A stretch of DNA of 64,000 nucleotides from Rhizobium glycinendophyticum (GCF_006443685.1 NZ_VFYP01000006.1:62001-126000), one strand, 5' to 3'. Numbered from the stretch's first letter, positions 1 to 8,301 are shown. Numbers and translations are program-made. Notes: generated from the sequence alone by a model not told the origin.

Positions 1-26
1 GCAATGCGGTACCAAGCCGAAAGCTG

Positions 27-719
27 TCAATCTTCCAACATGTCGTCCCCGATGGCCGGGTCAGTATCCACCGAGCCACCCTGCTTACTTAAGAGACCAG
101 CGTCTTCCAGCGCCTCGATATTTGGCAGGTCCCGCAATGTCTCCATGCCAAAGGCCGAGAGGAAATATGGCGTCGTGACATAGGTATATGGGGCGCCCGG
201 AGTGGGGCTCCGTGGGCCGGAGCCGATAAAACCTGCTCCACGCAAACCGCCGATCGTATCGCGGCTGACGTCCTTGCCAAATATCTTTGACAACTCACCG
301 CGCGTGATTGGCTGGTAATATCCGACAGCCATCAGCACCATCGCCTCAAATTCAGACAACGCTGCCACACCGCCTCGCGGAGGCGCGGACGAAGCACGGA
401 TCGTCTCGGCAAACCTTGGTCGGCTCCGGTGTTGCCACCCGCCTGCGACCGAGACCAGTTCATAAGGGCGATCTCGCAGCTCTCCGACCAGGTCGTCGAT
501 CAGCAGGTCGATGCTGCAGTCTTTGCCGACCACCCGCGCCAGAGTCTCGCGGCTGACCGGCTCGGAGGACGCAAAGATGACCGCCTCGACCCGCATCATC
601 CATTCCCGCCAGCGCATTTCCGACGGCAAGTCCAGGAGCTCGCGATCATACAGGATCTCCTGCTTGCGTTCCTCGGCTTTACGGCGGGGTTTGGCTGCGC
701 GCGCTCCTGCCATTGTCAC
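27..719 (-). CDS. scpB: ScpB-family chromosome/plasmid segregation protein
   Basis: Resembles ScpB, the winged-helix kleisin-associated subunit of the SMC-ScpAB condensin; 230 residues. The two winged-helix regions lie at about 40-110 and 120-200, separated by the linker around PPRGGVAALS. A GTG start at 719 overlaps the TGA of the DUF1403 gene (GTGA), which implies translational coupling; an ATG six bases further in is the alternative start. No smc or scpA is visible here, so it either joins the chromosomal SMC complex or has a plasmid-specific role. Plasmid-borne scpB next to DUF1403 and a tyrosine recombinase is an arrangement I associate with rhizobial replicons. The family call is good; the role is inferred. 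Confidence 0.8.
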   Translation of the reverse strand: MTMAGARAAKPRRKAEERKQEILYDRELLDLPSEMRWREWMMRVEAVIFASSEPVSRETLARVVGKDCSIDLLIDDLVGELRDRPYELVSVAGGWQHRSRPRFAETIRASSAPPRGGVAALSEFEAMVLMAVGYYQPITRGELSKIFGKDVSRDTIGGLRGAGFIGSGPRSPTPGAPYTYVTTPYFLSAFGMETLRDLPNIEALEDAGLLSKQGGSVDTDPAIGDDMLED

Positions 720-1681
720 AATCCAAATATTCGGAAGGAGGACCGGCCCGAGAGCTCGCGTATCGCCTCAAAGCCTTCGAGCCGCTCGAACAGCCGGCTT
801 GCCGCCCATCGTGACAGGCTGGCCCCGGCTGCCGAAGCGGATACAGCGTCTTCGTTCAACAGCCGACGGATGACCGGTTCAGCTCCTCTGGTCCTGACTT
901 TGGCTGCGATGGCCAACAAACGGCTAGCGCGGCGATCGATCTCCGCAGCGGAACGAAGTGCCAGTTCGGCGCCATCGACAATCGCCATGCAGATCGCTTT
1001 CGAATAGGTTGACTCACCCGGCTTGACGCGACCCCGGCCACCGATGGTGCGGAAAGCTGGGCCAAAGCGCTCGGGTAGCACCAGGGGAACTGGTTGAGAC
1101 CAGTTCAGCTTCTGAGCCAGCACCATCTCGCCCAGACCAAGTGCTAACACTTCTGCGTCCGGGCGAGCCGTAGAAATCGCCATTATAAGGTCCGCCACCG
1201 CGAAAGGTGCCGAACGCCCGGACTGGATGGCAGAATCAACGAGATCAGGGACCGAGGCAAGATTGTCGTCCCACCGGATCGATAGAAGCGTGGCCAATTC
1301 CTTTATAAACGATGTGCCCGGCATGCCGATCCGGCGGGATAGCATTCGTGTGGCCAAAAACAGCTTCCCGGCAGGACCGGGATCACCGTCCGCGGGCGTC
1401 AACAAAACGGCGTCCCGCAGCGCGGGCTCTTCCTCGTTGCGACCGAGCATCCTGGCCGCGACGGCGGCTGACTTGAGAGCAAGACGATCACGCCAGCAGC
1501 CTATCCATGGTGTATTCGAACGGATCAAATCGTCGAGTGATTTCAGCGCGATACCTGCGGCGAAAGCAGCATCCCGCTCGTCAATGTCACGGCCACGCGC
1601 CAGCGCCCAGCTTGGGAGGTGGCCGGGCCATGTGGAGGTGGCAGAGGACGCAGATGTGATCGAATCCATGCGCAGCAGCAT
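716..1681 (-). CDS. DUF1403 family protein
   Basis: A 321-residue soluble protein rich in Ala, Arg and Leu that resembles the DUF1403 family of rhizobial plasmids; its biochemical role is not known to me. No catalytic motif, signal peptide or membrane segment is evident. It lies directly upstream of scpB with a 4-base overlap and diverges from the recombinase gene at 1794, so it could be a partner of either. Starts at 1681 and at 1669 (MDSITSA) are both possible. Its promoter must lie in the 1682-1793 gap, which also holds the perfect inverted repeat at 1744-1778. Confidence 0.6.
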   Translation of the reverse strand: MLLRMDSITSASSATSTWPGHLPSWALARGRDIDERDAAFAAGIALKSLDDLIRSNTPWIGCWRDRLALKSAAVAARMLGRNEEEPALRDAVLLTPADGDPGPAGKLFLATRMLSRRIGMPGTSFIKELATLLSIRWDDNLASVPDLVDSAIQSGRSAPFAVADLIMAISTARPDAEVLALGLGEMVLAQKLNWSQPVPLVLPERFGPAFRTIGGRGRVKPGESTYSKAICMAIVDGAELALRSAAEIDRRASRLLAIAAKVRTRGAEPVIRRLLNEDAVSASAAGASLSRWAASRLFERLEGFEAIRELSGRSSFRIFGL

Positions 1682-1743
1682 AAATCAGATGTGCGGTTTT
1701 TGCTAGTTTTTTCCTAATAAACCGCACAGCCTGTCGCGAAGAT

Positions 1744-1778
1744 AAAACGTCCGATAATGTTGCATTATCGGACGTTTT
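1744..1778. repeat. Perfect inverted repeat, candidate recombinase core site
   Basis: A perfect inverted repeat with 15-base arms (AAAACGTCCGATAAT and its complement) and a 5-base spacer GTTGC. It sits in the divergent promoter gap, 15 bases before the recombinase ATG. Arms of this size around a short spacer match the core sites of tyrosine recombinases of the Xer/resolvase type. It could instead be an operator shared by the divergent genes. No T-run follows, so it is not a typical terminator. Confidence 0.6.
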
Positions 1779-1793
1779 GCTCATTATAGAGAA

Positions 1794-2927
1794 ATGGCCC
1801 AGATCATCGAGCAAAACAGCGAAAATCACGTCGAGGAAACCGCAGCGCCGTCTCTCAGCACGGCGGCAGAGCATGATGTTTCCGTGCCGCAGGTGTCGGG
1901 CGATAGGCCACTCCCCTCTCTCGCCGGCGACGATCATCCACCAGCCCATCTTGCAAGCCTCGCCGACCGGGCTCGGACCTATCTCGAGGCGGCGAGTTCC
2001 GCCAACACCCGTAAAGCCTATACTTCCGACTGGAAGCACTTTTCCGCCTGGTGCCGCCGGTCCGGCCTCACCCCCCTTCCCCCGCATCCGCAGACCGTAG
2101 GGCTTTATATCACGGCCTGCGCGTCGGGTGCGGCCGAGCGGGGGATGAAGGCGAATTCAGTCTCAACCATCGAAAGGCGTCTTTCGTCGCTGTCGTGGAA
2201 CTATGCCCAGCGCGGACTCGTGCTTGACCGAAAAGACCGGCACATCGCCACCGTGATGGCCGGTATCCGCAACAGCCATGCGCGGCCGCCGGTCCAGAAG
2301 GAAGCGATCATGGCGGAAGATATCATCGCCATGGTCGAGACGCTCGATCGCGGTACACTGCGCGGCCTGCGGGATCGGGCCATGTTGCTCATCGGCTTTG
2401 CTGGAGGTCTTCGCCGCTCCGAGATCGTTGGCCTCGACCTGAAGGCAGACCAGACTGAGGACGGTCGTGGTTGGATCGAAATCCTCGATAAGGGCATGCT
2501 GATTACGCTGCGCGGTAAAACCGGATGGCGAGAGGTCGAAGTCGGTCGCGGCTCGGCCGATGCGACCTGCCCGGTCGCGGCAATCGAGACCTGGATCAAG
2601 TTCGCCAAGCTGGCTCATGGCCCCCTGTTCCGCCGTGTGACGGGGCAAGGGAAGGCTGTCGTATCGGAGCGGCTGAACGACAAGGAAGTGGCCCGGCTGG
2701 TGAAACGCACCGCAATGGCCGCAGGCGTTCGTGGCGATCTCAGCGAAATTGAACGCGCTTTCAAGTTCTCCGGCCACTCCCTTCGCGCGGGTCTCGCCTC
2801 CTCGGCCGAGGTCGATGAGCGTTATGTGCAAAAACAGCTCGGCCATGCTTCCGCGGAAATGACCCGCAGATATCAACGCCGGCGGGATCGCTTCCGCGTG
2901 AATCTCACCAAGGCATCGGGGCTTTAG
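1794..2927 (+). CDS. Tyrosine recombinase / site-specific integrase
   Basis: Phage-integrase-family recombinase of 377 residues. An N-terminal SAM-like core-binding domain spans about 55-165. The catalytic residues are visible: R207 in GGLRRSE, H328-x-x-R331 in HSLRAG, H351 in LGHAS and the nucleophile Y360 in TRRYQRRR. A 50-residue acidic tail of low complexity precedes the core-binding domain. It is divergent from DUF1403/scpB, with a perfect inverted repeat just upstream that may be its own site. It probably resolves plasmid multimers or mediates replicon cointegration rather than integrating a phage, since no phage genes or tRNA are nearby; that role is inferred. Confidence 0.88.
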   Translation: MAQIIEQNSENHVEETAAPSLSTAAEHDVSVPQVSGDRPLPSLAGDDHPPAHLASLADRARTYLEAASSANTRKAYTSDWKHFSAWCRRSGLTPLPPHPQTVGLYITACASGAAERGMKANSVSTIERRLSSLSWNYAQRGLVLDRKDRHIATVMAGIRNSHARPPVQKEAIMAEDIIAMVETLDRGTLRGLRDRAMLLIGFAGGLRRSEIVGLDLKADQTEDGRGWIEILDKGMLITLRGKTGWREVEVGRGSADATCPVAAIETWIKFAKLAHGPLFRRVTGQGKAVVSERLNDKEVARLVKRTAMAAGVRGDLSEIERAFKFSGHSLRAGLASSAEVDERYVQKQLGHASAEMTRRYQRRRDRFRVNLTKASGL

Positions 2928-3106
2928 GTGGCCCTCCCCTACTCTGACCCGAAGGAATGCGGTGTTCTTGCAGTGAGAACCCCGTCACAGCCCTCGGCTT
3001 GGTATCGGAAGTCCGAGTATATCATGGGACCGCTGATTGCAATCGAGCTTTTAACCTAGACTCTGCGCTCTCAGGCTGCCAGTCGCTGATCCTGCCCGCG
3101 CCCTAG

Positions 3107-4948
3107 CTAAACACTTTGAGCATTCTCTACCAACTGCCAACCCTTGCTGGTTGCGACATAAATCTCACCGGTATATCTGCCGTTTGAGCGGGTTTTGTCG
3201 ATCAAGCAAGCCGCGCACCAGTTTCCAGAAAGCCCTCCTCGGAACGAAGCGTCGGCCATGTAGCGTAGGTGTGCAAATTGGCGGCCACAGTGGTCACAAC
3301 CGTTGGGTAGGGAGTCCAACCAAAACTCATTCGTGAGGGTCGCATGCGTGATCGATATTAGTTGATCCAGATACGTCTCGGCCTGAATAATCTTCTTATG
3401 ATGGAAGCCCGCGATGGCCTTTTCGAATCCTGTGTCCGTTTCACCAAAAAACCGGGCTAATTCGGCCACGGCGTCACTGGCATATATCACGAAGTCCGGA
3501 AGCCCTTCTTTCGCTGATTGCACGACCATTTCTTGCCCTTGTAGGCGAACACGATGAAAGCTCCTTTCGGATGTCTTTCCGATCGAATAGCGCAGGCCGA
3601 GATCCGACATGACATCCATGTTTCGTAGTCGATGCGAGCCCCGATATTTCTCCGACGTATAGTTTCGCGCCTCATTACCAAAGTGACGACGTACGACGGA
3701 TCGAACATCTACCTGTGCTCCGTCCCATTCGAGAAAGCCCACAAACTTCTCGCGATAGGTCAGGAAATCGATCTCGCATCGCAGTGCAGGGGTGTATAGG
3801 CTCGCCTCGTAGTGCTCCGCCGCCAGAACTCGGAGAATATCGTCATTACTGTAGATCTGAAGCCTTATTACCGCCGGACCGCGTGAGCTAGCATACTCGA
3901 AGAGTTCACGCAGAGTTGCATGCCATTCGTTGTTGAATTGAAGCGCACGCTTTGCCGCTGCGGCTAGTTCCCCCATTTGTGCGTTCGATTCGGTCGTAGC
4001 AACAATGTCGAGTTCATTGTATGAATCCGTCACGACGAGTTCTTTGATTAGGTGTGCGTCATCCAATAATAAGTCGACGAACCTACCATACCGCTTGATT
4101 TCAGCATTCTGGACACGGGCCTCTGTAAACCATTCGCCTGCTCTTTCCGGGTACGAGATCGTCGAAGCGACTGATCTTAATCCCGCATGAACTACATCGA
4201 AACCAGGTTCATACATCTGATCAGCCGCAGCCGCTTCTTGGTCGAACTCGAGGGCATAGCTTTCGACGTGATCCTTGACTTCGCGAAATGTCTCTCGCGA
4301 GACCCGTTTCTCGAGATGCCTCAAATAAAACTGTTTCGATTTTTGCTGCTGTGCAAAATACAGGTAGTGCATTTCATCTGCCTGTTCTTTGGAGCAGATC
4401 AAGATGAAATCATCAATGCCGCTAGCGCTCATGTGGCTTGCGACAAGTGGAATGGCTCGATCAATGTCAGATCGAAACCTAAATTGCCATAGGTAATGCC
4501 TTCGACAAAACCGGCGATTCGAAATACGCGGAACCGCTTCGACTTTTTCAACGCGTACGAGATTCTCGCTCCCCAGTACAATACGACCAGCCGAGACGTC
4601 ATAGGAGCAATTCTGTATCCACTCAGAAAATGGAACTCGCAGATCCTCCCAATCCGCTGATAGAAGAATAAAACGGTACTCTCTTTCCTTCAGCAGAAAC
4701 TTGTGTCGGAGCAGGGCCGCATATTTGATGAGTTCGTGCACCGCATCACGCGAAGCATTTCGTGTCCTTTTGATCTCAATGATCACATACTCACCCCGCG
4801 GTCCAACCGCGAAGATATCGAGAAATCCGTCTGACCCGTTTGGGTTCTTGAGGTGGTGTTCTTTTCCAAGAGATTTCAAGCCCGGTTCTATCAGATCCAA
4901 ATTCTCCATCAGGTAGTCTCGAATTTGGTCCTCATTTAGCCCGAGCAT
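3107..4948 (-). CDS. NucS-like PD-(D/E)XK nuclease domain protein with C-terminal zinc motif
   Basis: A protein of 613 residues. The ATG at 4948 is fixed by a strong ribosome site (AGGAGG, 6 bases upstream); a longer in-frame ATG at 5050 has none. Residues 1-105 resemble the C-terminal endonuclease domain of archaeal NucS/DUF91, with D44 in GFLDIF and E58-x-K60 in IIEIKR as the likely metal site. The middle (about 200-530) is unfamiliar, with a hydrophobic beta-rich stretch. The last 70 residues contain CDHC and CAAC, a probable zinc ribbon. Codon use looks AT-richer than the replication genes, which suggests later acquisition. It is on the same strand as the Mrr/TIR pair, 348 bases downstream of it. 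Probably a nucleic-acid-targeting protein; a defence role is inferred. Confidence 0.55.
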   Translation of the reverse strand: MLGLNEDQIRDYLMENLDLIEPGLKSLGKEHHLKNPNGSDGFLDIFAVGPRGEYVIIEIKRTRNASRDAVHELIKYAALLRHKFLLKEREYRFILLSADWEDLRVPFSEWIQNCSYDVSAGRIVLGSENLVRVEKVEAVPRISNRRFCRRHYLWQFRFRSDIDRAIPLVASHMSASGIDDFILICSKEQADEMHYLYFAQQQKSKQFYLRHLEKRVSRETFREVKDHVESYALEFDQEAAAADQMYEPGFDVVHAGLRSVASTISYPERAGEWFTEARVQNAEIKRYGRFVDLLLDDAHLIKELVVTDSYNELDIVATTESNAQMGELAAAAKRALQFNNEWHATLRELFEYASSRGPAVIRLQIYSNDDILRVLAAEHYEASLYTPALRCEIDFLTYREKFVGFLEWDGAQVDVRSVVRRHFGNEARNYTSEKYRGSHRLRNMDVMSDLGLRYSIGKTSERSFHRVRLQGQEMVVQSAKEGLPDFVIYASDAVAELARFFGETDTGFEKAIAGFHHKKIIQAETYLDQLISITHATLTNEFWLDSLPNGCDHCGRQFAHLRYMADASFRGGLSGNWCAACLIDKTRSNGRYTGEIYVATSKGWQLVENAQSV

Positions 4949-5077
4949 ACTCGCCTCCTGAAACCACGTTAGTTTGCCTATTACTACCGGCACAACCGTT
5001 ACAGAACAGCGAACATCATTGTTGAAGGTTGACCGACTAGAGCGCCCCACTCATTGATTTGTTCGAATCCTCCACAA

Positions 5078-5093
5078 GTTGCCAGCCGGAAAC
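5078..5093. other. parS: parS centromere-like site (copy 1)
   Basis: GTTGCCAGCCGGAAAC fits the 16-base repABC parS pattern GTTNNNNGCNNNNAAC, including the inner C and G. The wider context CAAGTT...AACTTTG matches the reverse complement of the copy at 9329. It lies between the NucS-like gene and the Mrr-like gene. By family knowledge it would be bound by RepB for partition. Confidence 0.75.
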
Positions 5094-5296
5094 TTTGCCA
5101 TTTTCCTATTTCAATTCATTAGCGGTAGGTTCGAATTTAATCGTCGGATTCTGCATCCCGCTGCGGGTGGATAGCACTCGCTTCATTCGCCATTAACTTT
5201 GGCTGGCCCCAGGCCACTTGGTACCACAGTAGCCGCCTGGTCTAAGATAAGTCAGCGAGACGAAAATGACCCCCTCCCGTAACCCTCGAAAAGAGT

Positions 5297-5830
5297 TCAA
5301 ACCAACGCGCCCATTACCGCCAGATCACATAACTTTCGCTTGATCAGAACAACGATCTCATCGGTGTCGGTGAGTGCTAGGATTTCTGGCGCTGATATCA
5401 CAATCAGCCGCCTCTTTTCCCTAAGCGCATCTGCGACGATCTTGTGCGCGGCTGTAAGGTCTCCTCCGTGGCCCGTGATGCCGCGGGTAGCAATAAGGAT
5501 GCCGAACTCCATGCCACGATTGCGCAGCTTGGTGTCGAACCAATTCACTTCCCCACTCCCGACCCGTGAGGACCAATTTTTACACTCGACGAGGATGATG
5601 TCCGGTAAGAACGGTAACCCCAGCGGGCTCTTCTCATTCCAAAACGCTACGTCGATTTCCTCTGTATCGAAGACGTTCATCACGTTACGGCGGGTAATCG
5701 AAACACCGGGAACAAGGCCAAAAAGGTAGCAAACCAAATCTTCCAGCGCACGACCCTGCTCGGTGGTCGTCGCCGCATTCTCGCCTGCGTCCAGATATCC
5801 TTGTACTGCTTGCGGATCGATCGCGGCCAT
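5297..5830 (-). CDS. Mrr-type PD-(D/E)XK restriction endonuclease-like protein
   Basis: A protein of 177 residues with a single nuclease fold. E30 lies on the first helix, D60 is in EEIDVAF, and E82-x-K84 is in VECKNW; this is the layout of Mrr and related type IV restriction domains. There is no separate DNA-recognition domain. The ATG at 5830 shares its A with the TGA of the upstream TIR-like gene (TGATG), so the two are translationally coupled and probably act together. It is followed by a 348-base gap with a parS site, then the NucS-like gene. It could cleave modified or foreign DNA, but the target cannot be told from sequence. Confidence 0.68.
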   Translation of the reverse strand: MAAIDPQAVQGYLDAGENAATTTEQGRALEDLVCYLFGLVPGVSITRRNVMNVFDTEEIDVAFWNEKSPLGLPFLPDIILVECKNWSSRVGSGEVNWFDTKLRNRGMEFGILIATRGITGHGGDLTAAHKIVADALREKRRLIVISAPEILALTDTDEIVVLIKRKLCDLAVMGALV

Positions 5831-6738
5831 CAGATCTGTCCGTGGACGCGCCGATTTCGGAGACCGCGAACCACATCAGTGAATGGAACCCCTCGCATTT
5901 CGCCCAGTAAGTCTTTCATTGATATCACGAGAACGGTTGGGTTCGCCGCCCAATGGCTTGCGGCAGCCGGCCCATCTCCGTAAATCAATAAACTCCAAGT
6001 CGAATTCGCATTGCGTGCCGCAGAAGCAAGTTGATCACTCACGCGCTTAAACTGAGCCCTGTTGTCGAGCTTTAGTTTCAGTTGAATAAGCAAGGGATTT
6101 CCCATTGCTCCGTGAAATGAATCCGACCAAATTGCTAGGTCAACTCCCCGATCACTGGAAGTCGTCTCAGATAGGACATCGATCCCGGATTTCCGAATAA
6201 CTCTGGCGACCAGTTTCTCGAACCCAACTCCATCTCGACGGTCCCTGACATCGAGGTAGTCTGCCCAAAGACTATCGGCTTCGTCGCCTAAGCCATGCTC
6301 CTCCTTCGGTTTCGACGTTGGTAAGTGTTCCGTACCTGAACGTGGAGGAGCGGCAAGAACTTGGCTAATCGCAAAATCAATCGCGTCGCGGTTTTGTAGG
6401 CTAGCGCGGACAGTTAACAGCCCATGTAAGTCTGAGGGCAAAGGTTCTCCCGAGGAAGGAGCAAAAACGAGCACCTGCCTCCCTACTCCCATCGCAATTC
6501 CAAGTTCGAAAAATACATTGTTTCTGAGGTCGGACGAGGCACTGGATGAGCCAGGAACCACGCAAATAAAGAGGTCCGCTTTCTGAATCATTTCAACAAT
6601 GCTTCTTTGGATGTGGGAGCCTGGAAGCAGATCGTCGTATGTGAGGACCGACAAACCGCGCTGTCTGAGGACGTCGCGGATGACCTCCGTTTTAGCTCCC
6701 AAAGGAGCGGCGATAAAACAAGTCTCCATTCGTGCCAT
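5830..6738 (-). CDS. TIR-like domain fused to Mrr-type nuclease-like domain
   Basis: A protein of 302 residues with two parts. Residues 1-130 look like the TIR-like nucleotide-binding domain found in bacterial anti-phage effectors: ETCFIAAP first strand, DLFICVVPG, NNVFFELGIAMGVGR with E78, then the PSDLHGL motif. Residues 165-300 look like an Mrr-type PD-(D/E)XK domain: E174, D200 in RGVDLAIW, and Q219-x-K221 in LLIQLKLK (a Gln before the Lys is common in Mrr relatives). It heads a coupled two-gene unit with the 177-residue nuclease. The fusion suggests a sensor/NADase-like module controlling or localising a nuclease. Domain calls are from motif reading only. Confidence 0.6.
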   Translation of the reverse strand: MARMETCFIAAPLGAKTEVIRDVLRQRGLSVLTYDDLLPGSHIQRSIVEMIQKADLFICVVPGSSSASSDLRNNVFFELGIAMGVGRQVLVFAPSSGEPLPSDLHGLLTVRASLQNRDAIDFAISQVLAAPPRSGTEHLPTSKPKEEHGLGDEADSLWADYLDVRDRRDGVGFEKLVARVIRKSGIDVLSETTSSDRGVDLAIWSDSFHGAMGNPLLIQLKLKLDNRAQFKRVSDQLASAARNANSTWSLLIYGDGPAAASHWAANPTVLVISMKDLLGEMRGVPFTDVVRGLRNRRVHGQI

Positions 6739-6833
6739 CAGATGCCCGCCACGGTGCTAGTAGTCGTTATTGTTCAGAATAGGTACCATACTTGGTTAAA
6801 GCGTACAGCTCACACGCCATCCGAATTCGAGGA

Positions 6834-6849
6834 GTTGTCAGCCGGAAAC
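6834..6849. other. parS: parS centromere-like site (copy 2)
   Basis: GTTGTCAGCCGGAAAC differs from the copy at 5078 by one base and has the same orientation. The outer GTT/AAC, the central GC and the inner C/G of the repABC parS pattern are kept. It lies between the 3' end of repC and the TIR-like gene, so copies 1 and 2 bracket the two-gene nuclease unit. Confidence 0.7.
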
Positions 6850-6909
6850 TTCCCCAAAAAGACGAAGAATTGATAATGATTGCAGAGCTTTATGAAGGCT
6901 CCGGCTGCT

Positions 6910-8127
6910 TTAACCTGCTTTTTGCGCACCGACGTCGTTTGCTCTCAGCTGTGCAAAGAGCATCGGTCCGAGCGAAAACTCCCCTCGCCGCGCTCTCGAA
7001 GTCAAATCGCGGAGGTAGCCGCCGGCTGAATTGATATGTCCCGTCCGTTCAAGGATGCACGCGATCGCGATCGCTGCCCCAGCTTGGCCCAAGACCTCAC
7101 AGGCTTCCTCGTAGGCAGACGGGCTGACGCCCAACATTTGTCGGATGGTAACCGCGGCTGCCATCATCTCTCGCCAGCTACTGACCGAGCCGCCAGGCCC
7201 GTAGGCAGTTATCTCGGGGCAGGCCCGCAGGACCATCGACAACGGGAATACCTCCGGTTCGTCTTTCCGCGTCGTCGTTTTGTTCGTCACGGACTTTTCG
7301 CCCTGCTTCTTTTCGAAGCTAGGTTCAAGTTCATTGCAGGATTCGGTATTTGAATCCTGTATGTGGCATCCAAACGCGATGTCATTGCCATCGCTTTTTT
7401 TGATTTCTTCTTGTGTTTCCAACATTCTGGAGACTTCCTCATGAAGAAGGTTCATCTCATCGAGGCTAGTCGAGATGTCGTCCAATGTCGGACGGCGCAC
7501 AAAACGTCCCACTATGTCAATGAAGCACGCCTCAGCTGCCGCCCAATCACCTGGCAGGTTCTCCTCCATGCCGACAGTGATTAGCTTCCTCACGTCTCTA
7601 CGTACGATCGTAAGGCGGTCCTTCATGATGCGGAACCGTCGCTGCTCAGCGGCAACCTCCTGCGCGAGGGCCGCGAACTCGGCGGCGCGAGCGAGAAGGG
7701 GGGCAAGGCTGAAGCCATAGGCGTCCTCGATGTCACCCTCGCCTGACTTGCGAGCGTATCGCTTGCCATTGGGACTATCCTTACGAATGATGATACCGGC
7801 TTCGACTAGGGTCCCAAGGCATTTACGAAGCGTCGTCCCGGCAATGCCGTTTGCGCGCGCAGACAGCTGAGCATTGGATGGGAACACGATTAGGTTCTTG
7901 TCACTTCCGAGCTCCGTGGCAGGAAAAAATGACAGAAGCGCGTTCAATACCGCCAGTGCCCGATCCTGGAGGCCAAGGCGGGTACGAGCGTCACCGATGT
8001 CGCGGAAGACGCGCCACTTGTCGACGGCCGTCGGTGTATCAGCCTTCTTCGTCTCAAACTGACGCTTCACCAGGGTAAGCGTCATCGGCCGCCGCCCAAA
8101 GGGCGTCGTTAAACTTCCCGTGTCCAT
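6910..8127 (-). CDS. repC: Replication initiator RepC
   Basis: RepC is the initiator of repABC plasmids and acts in cis on an origin inside its own coding sequence. The N-terminus TTPFGRRPMTLTLV is the family hallmark, followed by the winged-helix region (about 40-150) with FPSNAQLSARANG. The ATG at 8127 gives 405 residues, the usual size, with an AAGG-type site in GAAAGGTGAAGG; an in-frame GTG at 8136 is less likely. It is the last gene of repABC, 174 bases after repB, in the part controlled by the antisense RNA. No frameshift or deletion is seen. Confidence 0.93.
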   Translation of the reverse strand: MDTGSLTTPFGRRPMTLTLVKRQFETKKADTPTAVDKWRVFRDIGDARTRLGLQDRALAVLNALLSFFPATELGSDKNLIVFPSNAQLSARANGIAGTTLRKCLGTLVEAGIIIRKDSPNGKRYARKSGEGDIEDAYGFSLAPLLARAAEFAALAQEVAAEQRRFRIMKDRLTIVRRDVRKLITVGMEENLPGDWAAAEACFIDIVGRFVRRPTLDDISTSLDEMNLLHEEVSRMLETQEEIKKSDGNDIAFGCHIQDSNTESCNELEPSFEKKQGEKSVTNKTTTRKDEPEVFPLSMVLRACPEITAYGPGGSVSSWREMMAAAVTIRQMLGVSPSAYEEACEVLGQAGAAIAIACILERTGHINSAGGYLRDLTSRARRGEFSLGPMLFAQLRANDVGAQKAG

Positions 8128-8181
8128 GTCCTTCACCTTTCACAAGGCAAAGAAAAGGCTACGCCTGAATGGCGTTGACTC

Positions 8182-8210
8182 TTGACTGTGATTCCGGGAA
8201 GTGCGATTCT
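8182..8210 (+). promoter_or_regulatory. Putative promoter of the counter-transcribed RNA
   Basis: TTGACT at 8182-8187 and GATTCT at 8205-8210 are separated by 17 bases, a plausible -35/-10 pair on the strand opposite repABC. A second TTGACT lies 7 bases upstream. Its position inside the repB-repC gap is where repABC plasmids encode their antisense RNA. Confidence 0.5.
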
Positions 8211-8215
8211 CTAAG

Positions 8216-8264
8216 CGACCAAACTGAGAGAGGCCTTCTGGAACACCGTTTCGGAGGGCTTTTT
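8216..8264 (+). ncRNA. Counter-transcribed antisense RNA of repABC (ctRNA/incA-like)
   Basis: The repB-repC gap of repABC plasmids encodes a short antisense RNA that represses repC and sets copy number and incompatibility. Here a plus-strand promoter precedes a stem (GCCTTCTG paired with CGGAGGGC, 11-base loop) followed by TTTTT, giving a transcript of about 50 bases with a Rho-independent end. Exact ends are estimates from promoter spacing and the terminator. Confidence 0.55.
8233..8264 (+). terminator. Rho-independent terminator of the ctRNA
   Basis: An 8-pair stem with two G-U pairs (8233-8240 with 8252-8259) is followed directly by five Ts on the plus strand. It doubles as the functional hairpin of the antisense RNA. 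Confidence 0.55.
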
Positions 8265-8301
8265 CTTTGCGCTATCGGTACCTTTCGTTGGTTGGCCTCA
8301 T

